DNA of 64,000 nt, taken from NCBI RefSeq assembly GCF_023053635.1, contig NC_086171.1, forward strand, positions 13,782,006-13,846,005. Direction: 5' to 3'. Every line of letters starts with the position of its first letter. Positions within the stretch are counted from its first letter, which is position 1. Below, piece by piece: positions 55,841 through 64,000 of the stretch. Both the position numbers and the translations under genes were made by a program. Under the pieces are notes generated by a model. The model had not been told where the DNA came from. It saw only the letters and a list, made by a program, of their open reading frames with translations, and did not search any database. The stretch comes from Elgaria multicarinata webbii. Taxonomy: Eukaryota > Chordata > Lepidosauria > Squamata > Anguidae.

Positions 55841-56105
55841 AAAAACCACAATGAGAAAGGTGTGGCTGGATTTTTTTTGGTAGATCCTCTGGAATGGACA
55901 CCTTTGTGGTGGGATAGAGTTGACTGTAGCTGTTATCCTAAGCATGAAATTTGGGAGCACAGCTGGTCAAAACAGGAAAGGATTTCAGCAGTGGGAATGG
56001 GATGCATCATTATAGTATCTGGACTTGGAAAACATGAGTTGAATATGTGTGTGTGTGTGTGTGTTTGCACAATGTTGATGACACTGGGCAAATTTAACTC
56101 TCTTA

Positions 56106-56340
56106 TTTATTTATTATTGCATTTATATCCCGCCTTTTTTTCCTCCAAGGATACCAAGGCAGCGTACTTAATTCTCCTCCTCTCCATTTTATCCTCACAA
56201 CAACAATCCTGTGAGGTAGGTTGGGCTGAGAGTTTTGTGACTGGCCCAAAGTCACCCAGTGGGTTTCCATGGCTAAGTGGAGACTAGAACCCGGATCTCC
56301 CAACTCCCAGTCTGACACTTTAGCCACTACACCACACTGG
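56106..56340 (-). mobile_element. tRNA-derived SINE inserted only in copy B
   Basis: Minus-strand copy of the SINE at 28535-28797: B box GGGTTCTAGTC (complement), AGTCACCCAGTGGGTTTCCA, and the ATTTATT tail at the left. An 8-bp TSD CTCTCTTA lies at 56098-56105 and 56341-56348. Copy A has the uninterrupted site AACTCTCTTAGCCTC at about 42921. Confidence 0.9.
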
Positions 56341-57422
56341 CTCTCTTAGCCTCACTTCCCCATCTGTAAAATGGGCATTAGAGCAATCTTCATCACAGCA
56401 TGGTTGTGAGAAGGAATTGTAAATGTCTTTGCATAGTCCAAGTCTGATGTACTTTAAAGTACATGATATTCTGTAAGTATAACTAAAGGAAAGGGGAAAC
56501 CTCGGCTGGGACGGAAAGCAAATATTTTCCTGAGTTAGAAGTTTTCTTCAACTTTTCATGTTCATAACAAATGCAAAACATGTGGCTGTGAGTGGGAGGG
56601 ATTTAACTAAGAAAGGAATTTCCCACACTTCGCTTTTGGGGGGTGAGGGCGGAGAGGGGCGGAGAGGATCTGTGAGTCTGAACCTCTGTTTTATGAGTTT
56701 TCTTGTTTCTTCATTCCTGAACCTCTTGCTTTTGTGGTAGAGCCTAATACTCTACTTCACAGGATAATGGGATGTGTAGTGGCAGGTTCATTTAACAAGC
56801 AAGTTTGGGGTATTTCTAAACAATTTAGCCACCCACCCACCCCCAATGCCTGATAAAAACACAGTTTAGTTATTAAATTGTGGGTGATCCAGATGTCTTT
56901 GGAAACACTTATGTATATGTAACAGCACTCAACATATTTTCTCTCTAGGAAAATATGATTTCCACCCCAACTTGTGTGCTATGTGCAACGTGGTTGTGCA
57001 AAAGCTCCCACTAACTTGTGCCTGTAACAACATTAATGCTGTTTGATTGTGACTTCCTTGCCTGCGTGCCTGTGTAATTTTTTAAATTACGTTTTTCTTG
57101 AACATGCTCAGCCTAGGATTGATGTCCTCCAGTTCAAGGGAATCCTATAGTTTTCTGTTTGATTTGGAAATCTAATTGGTTGATCAATTGAATTTTTCTT
57201 TTTTCCAAGGTTCTGTTTGCAGCAAATTCACTTTTCAGGATTACTTTCTAGCATTAATGCAGGTAACTTCTTTTTTTCATTGCTCTTCATTGCTGGAACC
57301 AATGATATATAATGGGTTGCATGTTAGACTTTGACTTGTGAGACCTGTTTTCAAGTCCCTAGGCATCGATTTACCCATTGCTGCGTCTCGGTTGTCATGG
57401 ATCACAAAACTTGGTAAGGAGT

Positions 57423-57535
57423 CAGATCCAGATTTAGTCAGAGTATATGTGTTGAAATCAATGGGACTTAAGTGACTTACCTAAATTACATTGAGTTCAA
57501 TTGGTCTACTCTAAGTGTAAAATCTAGATCCAGTC
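57423..57535. mobile_element. palindromic MITE shared by both copies (B counterpart of 45650-45765)
   Basis: GATCCAGATTTAGTCAGAGT at the left and AGTGTAAAATCTAGATCCAG at the right, with GAAATCAATGGGACTTAAG between. Orthologous to the copy A element. Confidence 0.7.
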
Positions 57536-58389
57536 CAAGGATAACCCAATGGTTAGAATAGTGGAGTGGGAGTTAATGCTTAGTAAAATCAAATTGCTCT
57601 AAATCAGGGTAGCCAACCTTTTTGGATCTGGGCACATTTAGCAATTTGAGAAACTGCTGTGGGTGCCACCGTGGGAGGTGTGGCTAGTCACAAAGGACAA
57701 GTAACTTGCTCAAAAGACTAAGTACACTGCTAAGGTAGGGTCTGGGCAACAATACACTAAACAACTCCTTAGAATCCATATTTTTCAGCCAAGTTATTTG
57801 TCACCCAAGGCAGAAAATCCCACAAGCATGGCTCTTCCTCCTTGACAGTAAAAATGCAACAATACTAAATTACATCACTAACACATTTGATGCCCCTTCC
57901 TAGTGCTCAAAATTAATTGGGTGGGGCAGATGGGGGGTTCTGTCTGATGGGAAGGCTGGCCATGGACCATTTCAAGCAGGGATGGGCTCCATTCTCTTCT
58001 GCACCCCACAACAGGAAGCTGCTGCACCACCAAATTTGGCAGTGTGGTGGCTGAACCTCCCTGGCAGTCTTCCACTGAAATTTGATTGCAAGCCACAAAA
58101 GAGCCTTAGAAAAGTCACATTTAGCATGTTTTCTAGTGAATTCTGGCCTTTTCAAGGCTTGCTAGCAGTTTTCCATGGAATTTCATTGGCAAAATGCCGG
58201 TGTTGTTTTTCTGTCATGCCAGGAGTGTGGCCTTTGGTGCGTGTGGCTGGGAGTGAAAAATGCTCCTCGGATGTTCCAAAGTTGCCCATCCCCCTTTTTA
58301 AAGGCATCACAAAGGGACACGTTACGGTAGTAATATTATTTTGATTGAACACACAAGGAGACACCCTTAGGGACAGAAAGATCTAGGCA

Positions 58390-58588
58390 GAGGTGTCACA
58401 GCTCAGTGCTTGAACGCATGCTTTGCATGCAGAAGGTTGCAGATTTGATTCCTCGTGTCTCCAGGTGGTGCTTGGAAACATTCCTGTCCAAAACCCTGGA
58501 AAATTGCTGCCAGTCAGTGTCGAGAATATTGGGCTAGATGGACCAATGGCCTGACTCAGTGTAAGGCTGCTTCCTGTGTCCTTAGAAC
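58390..58588 (+). mobile_element. tRNA-derived SINE, counterpart of 49368-49563
   Basis: Head GCTCAGTGCTTGAACGCATG and GATTTGATTCC; body and end as in copy A. An open frame through this SINE joins the coding frame downstream, which makes the coding exon look longer at its 5' end than it is. Confidence 0.85.
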
Positions 58589-58673
58589 TTATAGGGATGA
58601 AACACAATCTTGGCAACAGAGAGTTAAAGGTTTTTTTTATTTAACATTTTCATTTCAGGTTCTCAAGAAGACG

Positions 58674-59681
58674 ATGGGGGTGTCTGTGGCTCTGCTTGCC
58701 TTCTTTTCCATCATGTCTATCACTTCCTCCCATTATGTTGTTCATTATACAAGCTCTGGTGGGATGTGCGGAAATACCTGTGGGTATCATGGCTATGGCT
58801 ACACCTGGTGCAAGCAAAGTGGTGGGAATGGGAAAGATTGGGACTACTGTTCCTTAGAAGAAGGCCTGGAAGCTTCGGGCAAAAAATGTGCCTCATCCTG
58901 TGAACGCTGGGGGGGCTCCTACCGCTACTGCCACTTAACAAATGGAAAGTGGCATTACTGCGGGTTGCTCGGCCGGCAGGATTTCCTTGAATATTCTCAG
59001 GACAACAACATGTGCATGACAAGGTGCCAAGCATCTAAAGGAACTTTCAAGTGCAAGACAATCCATGGTACTGAGCGCTGCTCTCCATTCCGCGATGTGA
59101 CCCCTGCTGGTTTGCCCTGCCACAGTAACTACCGTTGTGCCAAATATGGGCACCATGTGTATCGATGCCATACAAATGACGATGAAGCTGGGTGGGACCA
59201 CTGTGGGAAGAAGGGCTTGGAGGGGTGTGTGTGGGTGAACTCCCACAGCAATTCTTCCCATGTGGAAACCTACATGCTTCCCAACTCCCAAAAGGAAGGC
59301 AAAGTCATCTTCCGCAGAGAAAGGCAAGACAAGTTCCTCCCACTTACCAAGAGGCAATTCCAAAGCGCTGTCCAGCTTATTGACAAAATCAGCTCCGTCA
59401 GCAGCCTCCCGGATTCTGGGGCTCTGGCCGCCATGCGTTTCTATAAGCAGGAAAGTATCACCTGCAAGGGCATCAATTATACCAACGTGGAACTGCAGGT
59501 TGGTTTTGCCAATGAAACCATTGTGCCCATTGCACATGTCCTGTTCTCAAAGTTGCTGAATTCTGCCGAGCTCTTGCGCTTAGCATTTTACACCAGCCTC
59601 CATAGCACCTTTTATCAACCTGCCTATACCATTGCTGTGTCCATTGGTGAACCCATGTTATGTTCCACTGATCATCAGTGA
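58674..59681 (+). CDS. secreted cysteine-rich protein, four-module, copy B
   Basis: Paralogue of the copy A protein, also 335 residues, family not recognised. The start at 58674 is chosen because it follows the conserved acceptor TTTTCATTTCAG (ending 58658), gives the signal peptide MGVSVALLAFFSIM and matches copy A; an in-frame extension further upstream runs through intron and SINE. Signal peptide, all 16 module cysteines, the RRER site and the three NxS/T sites are kept. By my count 35 residues differ from A, none in the first 33, many changing charge (for example E122K, E128K, H140R, D168N, E293K, numbered from the conserved Met), mostly making B more basic. C200 is Tyr here, leaving 19 cysteines instead of 20. 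Exon 1 carries an out-of-frame upstream ATG. Both genes look intact, so both may be expressed; role unknown. Confidence 0.85.
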   Translation: MGVSVALLAFFSIMSITSSHYVVHYTSSGGMCGNTCGYHGYGYTWCKQSGGNGKDWDYCSLEEGLEASGKKCASSCERWGGSYRYCHLTNGKWHYCGLLGRQDFLEYSQDNNMCMTRCQASKGTFKCKTIHGTERCSPFRDVTPAGLPCHSNYRCAKYGHHVYRCHTNDDEAGWDHCGKKGLEGCVWVNSHSNSSHVETYMLPNSQKEGKVIFRRERQDKFLPLTKRQFQSAVQLIDKISSVSSLPDSGALAAMRFYKQESITCKGINYTNVELQVGFANETIVPIAHVLFSKLLNSAELLRLAFYTSLHSTFYQPAYTIAVSIGEPMLCSTDHQ

Positions 59682-60044
59682 CTCACACAACTAGGTTGTT
59701 TGCATACATCCTACTGATTTCTGACTCACATATATGCAGTTGCTGCTTTGCTGTATTGCCCTGTATTCATTTGTGGGCACTGACATCTCCCCTTATTACA
59801 ATATCACAGCCAGCCCTAAATCTTCCCATTGCTTGCATTAGTCCAACCTTAGTTGCCTTTCAGTAACACTCTTACTCTTAGAGAAATCGTGCTATGTATC
59901 GCTGGCAACTTTATTTGCGCTCGGAAAGGAGCACACAATATACAAGATGTACTGTTTTCACATCAGGAGGGTTTCCTTTCTCTCTTGATACTCTTTGTAA
60001 TCTCCCATGATAAAGAAAATCACTCTGGCACTTATGAAATTAAT

Positions 60045-60050
60045 AATAAA
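60045..60050 (+). other. poly(A) signal, copy B gene
   Basis: AATAAA about 365 bases after the stop, counterpart of 51022-51027. Confidence 0.7.
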
Positions 60051-60540
60051 ATCTATATTGAAACATGATACATTTCGATCTGCTTTGAACACATTTTTTA
60101 AAGGTCCCGGCAAACACAATGTTTGGTGTTTTTCTCAAACTTGTTTCTCCTCCGCTCCATAATGTCTTGTTGCCACCTTTACAGACACAAGTGGATTGTG
60201 GGTTTTTGTACTGAATACAAAACACTTCACTGCGGTGCAGGCCAGGATGGAATGTGCCTCCTGGATTTACCTGTCTTGGTACGCTAGAGATGGCTCAAAG
60301 GGAACCGTGAAATGTATGAGCATGCGAGAGACGGAGCAACTCTGTGTAAACTCTTTCTGTTGCTACCTGGCCAGAGTCCAAACTATCATCACAAATGGTA
60401 TTGGAAGTAAGGTTCAGTTGAGGAAGAATGGCTGACAAAATTCATAGGGATGGCTGCTCCATTTTACCCCCTAGAATTTGAGGGGAGGGAGAATCCACCA
60501 GTCAGAAGTGTCAAGGGGTGTTTTAAGGCAACTGCCCAAG

Positions 60541-60871
60541 CAGGGCCGGCTGCAGGTTTCAGAGGGCTCTTGGGCAAGGAACTTTCAATGGCTCCCTTCT
60601 TCAGTGAGTATATGTTCTTCTCATTGTCACTTACCAGATGCTATTGCTCCGCTTCCTCTTTTCCTTCATTGGTGCCAGTTGTTTGCTTGACAGCCAGAGA
60701 GACAGTGAGCAAGTAGGGAATGGCGTCTACTTCTTCTCCTTCTCTCCACCACTGTTGTCTGGGCCAGGGTGAGAGGCAGGTGAACAAGCAGGTTGCAATG
60801 ATGAAGAGGGGAAGCAAGTCCTGGGGGTTCCTGCTGGTGCTTGGCCATGCCTAACTTTGATGCTGGCCCTG
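60541..60871. mobile_element. hAT-like element at the right edge of copy B
   Basis: Starts CAGGGCCGGCTGCAGG and ends TTTGATGCTGGCCCTG, giving hAT-style inverted ends. The flanks (TGCCCAAG, AGCACATG) do not match, so the bounds are tentative. Copy A has only its first ~40 bp (51571-51610). Confidence 0.55.
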
Positions 60872-62100
60872 AGCACATGACAGGTAGCATCTGGAGAGAT
60901 AGATGATTAAAATGTTGCCAACCCAGGAAGATGATTATTGGAGTATATCCCCCTTTCATATTGCTAGAAAAAGACTATAGGATAAAGACATAGCATGAGT
61001 ATGTATGGAACGTGCCCTGACAGTTATTCTTGAATTGCCAGAGCAGCTACACAGCATTCTTAAAGAGATGGCTGTTGTCTACTCAACCCATGACCAGAAG
61101 TATCCAAATGTTCAGTCTCAATGAACCCTGAGCTGATTTGAAACTGTGCTTTGCTAATATCAGTGATTTTCTAAAATAGCATTAGAAAATAGTTGATCTT
61201 ATCAAAGCCTAGTTCCAAATCAGCTCAGGACTCCAGGGCTCCATTTTCAAGACTAAACATTTCAATACTTCCTAAAAATTTTTTAAAATAGCTCCCTCCT
61301 CCCTCCCCTGAGCTGAATCCCAACTTCCTTAAAACTCATCATGCTCTCAAGGATGTTTGAGAGAGCTCTGAATTGTGATACCAAAGTCTGCTGTGTGACT
61401 TTGAGTTCTGTCTAGCTGAGTCGTTCCCTTAAGCCAAAATATATCTGGTGGTTGCAGCAGCAGCAACTGGAAGGCCATAATTGCAGCATCCCAAGTTTCA
61501 TGGACCTTAGGACTCCATGTCCATACACTCTGGATGCTGCTGAGCAGGCTCACAATAGCATCCCAAGTGTGAGGCATATAGTTTCCAGGGTGCCTGAGAT
61601 CCCTACTGAATGCTCAGGTGTCCTGAAAAGTATGTGTCCTAGGAATCCTTACATGTCATTTCAGAAGCTCAGTTTACTTTCTGTGTCAGAGCCATGCTTT
61701 TATGAGCTGGAGAAAGATGTATTTTGAACAAACTTGGTAAATTCAGACTTGAGCAACATCTCCAGTTGTCAATGCACAACTGTTCCACCAAGGAAGATAA
61801 TCCAGTTGGACAGGAAGCTTAATGCCACCAGAGAGGACTTAAATGAAAAGCGTCTAGGCAGAGAAGGCCTAAATAAATAAACAATCAGGCATTTTTTCCT
61901 TGACAACTCCTTTATTCCAAAACAGCTAATTAGTCTGTACATTCCAATTGCTCAACTCTGGAAGGATGAAAATGAAAGCCAAAGCTGATGGGGTGCTTTT
62001 GGGCCAGTCACTGACTCTCAGCCTAATCTACCTCATGTGCGAATGAGCTTGCAAAAGTTCTCTGAATTCCATATTGAAGTTCATTCTGACTCGAGTCCAT
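60872..62100. other. no feature recognised
   Basis: Short frames only. 61990-62040 has a CTGACTCTCAGCCTAATCTA fragment of the SINE found at 28535-28797. No gene or complete repeat identified. Confidence 0.4.
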
Positions 62101-62605
62101 GGCTAGATCCACACCACAGCTTTAAAGCGGTATTGAAGTGCACTGATAACTGTTGGGGCACAAACCATATTCCATATAGCACTTTCATAGGGTCTGCTCA
62201 GACAACACGGTAAGCCATGGTTAGGCTGCTAACCGATTTGCAGCAAGTGGTTAGTGAGAGTGTTTAAACCATGGTTATGTAGCCACCATAGTTAGGAATG
62301 GTTCACACGACACATTGGGCCTGTTCAGGCAACACAGAAAGCCATAGTTAGGCCGCTAACCCTTTTACAGCAAATGGTTAGTGAGTGTGTTTAAACTGTG
62401 GTTATTTAGCCACCATGGTTAGGAATGGTTCACACGATACACCAAGTCATGGTTTACCTGATACACCAAGCCATAATGTATAGCTCAAAATGCTTAACCA
62501 CTGTGGCTAAGCATGTCATCTGAGCAGGGCCACAGTGTTATATCCTGCTTTTTATTCCATATTCCTAAAGATTTGATACAAGGTCTAGATCTGGCAAAAT
62601 CAGAT
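62101..62605. mobile_element. nested MITEs
   Basis: The outer MITE is of the CTAGATCC...CACTGATAACTGTTGGGGCA type (as in 12292-12450). It is interrupted at 62191 by an element with ends GGTCTGCTCAGACAAC and GTCATCTGAGCAGGGCC (62191-62531), itself made of two partial copies starting at 62191 and about 62324. Removing the insert restores the outer sequence CTTTCATAG-TGTTATATCC as found at 12380-12400. Same inner family as 10103-10293. Confidence 0.7.
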
Positions 62606-63084
62606 TACAAACTTTGATTTTTTCTTTTCTCATGAAAATCCATGCATATTTTTGTGTGTATTTCCCCAAATACATCCATCAATTGTGCACATCTTTGCAA
62701 TGTATACATTCTTCTCCCATTACTTCAAATGTATCTGCATGCATATTTTTCAGAAGTACATACTTTTTCATGCACATTTTTTAAATATCAAACACAGTGT
62801 TTTGGGAGGCAAATCACATTGCAAGCTCAGAAATATTCAGACTTTGAGCACAACTTATGTCCGTGTTCAATCCAGAAGGCGCATCCTGATTCAAAACAAA
62901 CTGAAACAAATTTCTCATATAGCCCTTGTTCCCAGGGATATGGTGAGGATAAAATGGAGAGGACCTATGATCAACTGACCTCAGGGCATGTGAGGCATCC
63001 TTTAACTTTTAATAAGGGCTTCAACAAATGAAGTCAGTCAGTAGTTGGCAGAACAAATCCATGGCTTTGAAATTAGATTCCAAA
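62606..63084. other. no feature recognised
   Basis: AT-rich, with a short GAGGATAAAATGGAGAGGAC fragment of the tRNA-SINE body near 62945. Nothing else supported. Confidence 0.4.
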
Positions 63085-63667
63085 CCACAACATTTCAAAA
63101 CTAAATGTGCAAGGTACTGGTTCCCCTCTACTCGGCACTGGTTAGGCCTCATATTGAGTACTGAATCCAGTTCTGGGCACCACACTTCAAGAAGGATGTA
63201 GACAAGCTGGAGCGTGTTCAGAGGAGGGCAACGAGGATGATCAGGGGTCTGGAAACAAAGCCCTTTGAGGAGAGACTGAAAGAACTGGGCATGTTTAACC
63301 TTGAGAAGAGAAGGCTGAGGGGAGACATGATAGCACTCTTCAAATTCTTGAAAGGTTGTCACACAGAGGAGGGCCAAGATCTCTTCTTGATCATCCCAGA
63401 GTGCAGGACACAGAATAATGGGCTCAAGTTACAGGAAGCCAGATTCCGGCTGGACATCAGAAAAAACTTCCTGACTGTTAGAGCAGAATGACAATGGAAC
63501 CAATGACCTAAGGAGGTTGTGGGCTCTCCCACACTAGAGGCCTTCAAGAGGCAGCTGGCCAACCATCTGTCAGGTATGCTTTAAGGTGGATTCCTGCATT
63601 GAGCAGGGGGTTGGACGCCATGGCTTTATAGGCCCCTTCCAACTCTACTATTCTATGATTCTATGAA
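63085..63667 (+). mobile_element. CR1 LINE 3' end, plus strand
   Basis: Encodes the CR1 ORF2 C-terminus ([16 protein letters not shown] in shifting frames, then [47 protein letters not shown]) and continues into the 3' UTR: GGTGGATTCCTGCATTGAGC, GGCCCCTTCCAACTCTACTA and the tail TTCTATGATTCTATGA. This is the plus-sense version of the sequence amplified as the 168-bp satellite. 5'-truncated and inactive. Confidence 0.9.
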
Positions 63668-64000
63668 GCTTACAACATTACAGCCCTTGTTCATACGTCA
63701 TGCTGAGTACAGCACAACATAGTTTCTGAACTCACTGGGTTTTAGAATCATACGGTTAAGACAATCCTGATCAGTCCACAGGTATGTAAATGTGTTATCG
63801 TGTGCTGCCCAGTTAATGTTGCATACTAGTATTCATATCTTACCATGGCCATGTGTGAGTAAGAAAAAGCATTAGTATAAACCATTCCTGCCATTTTTGG
63901 GAAAGTCTGTATGTCTGGTGAGGATGAATGGGGGCTGGATTAGTGTGTTATATTTCAGCCTTTCATATAGGTTTGCTTTTCTTAGGCTAATCTTGAAAAT
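63668..64000. other. no feature recognised
   Basis: Unassigned sequence to the window end. Confidence 0.4.

Larger units (their letters stand above)
54936..60577 (+). repeat. segmental duplication, copy B
   Basis: Direct-orientation paralogue of 41612-51610, carrying promoter, exon 1, coding exon and 3' UTR of the second secreted-protein gene. It is shorter because it lacks most MITE insertions seen in A and has two net losses. Unlike A, the hAT-type elements at both its edges (54847-54973, 60541-60871) run on past the boundary. Confidence 0.9.

Noticed and set aside
58455-58673. Apparent 73-residue N-terminal extension of the copy B protein
   Set aside because: It runs through the SINE, the intron's pyrimidine tract and the acceptor, has no counterpart in copy A and hides the signal peptide.

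Overview
The window looks like repeat-dense, non-coding DNA from a squamate reptile, most likely a lizard. The grounds are abundant CR1 and L2 LINE tails, two tRNA-derived SINE types typical of squamates, many hAT-like and PIF/Harbinger-like miniature transposons (MITEs), AAT/AATA microsatellites, and vertebrate-style splice and poly(A) signals. No prokaryotic or viral gene organisation is present. Family names are from recognition of motifs; no search was run.

Layout. 1-12.8 kb: old interspersed repeats, including two hAT elements with 8-bp target-site duplications (TSDs) (2948-3845, carrying a transposase remnant; 4836-5828, carrying an L2 insertion), Harbinger-like MITEs (6084-6597, 11006-11631) and a 259-bp tandem duplication. 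12.8-26.7 kb: a satellite-like block made of GC-rich hairpins, a Z-DNA-prone CG/TG tract, a 0.9-kb G/T-only minisatellite, about 50 copies of a 168-bp satellite whose monomer contains the 3' end of a CR1 LINE, MITE-derived tandem units, and a 1.45-kb inverted repeat. 26.7-41.6 kb: more MITEs, SINEs, CR1/L2 fragments, a solo LTR nested in a hAT MITE, and a retropseudogene of NAE1.

41.6-60.6 kb holds the only convincing protein-coding genes: a direct segmental duplication (copy A 41612-51610, copy B 54936-60577) in which each copy carries one gene for a secreted, cysteine-rich protein of 335 residues (conserved start). Each gene appears to consist of a TATA promoter, a short non-coding exon 1 with a GTAAGT donor, an intron (7.2 kb in A, 3.1 kb in B) and one exon holding the whole coding sequence and a 3' UTR with AATAAA. 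The two proteins differ at 35 of 335 positions by my count. I do not recognise the family. The paralogous copies act as each other's empty sites, so many insertions can be dated as later than the duplication and their TSDs read directly. Both edges of copy A fall inside hAT-type elements that run on in B, which suggests B is the original locus. The LINE fragment at 51611-53190 and degenerate L2 sequence separate the copies.

60.6-64 kb: nested MITEs and a CR1 3' end.
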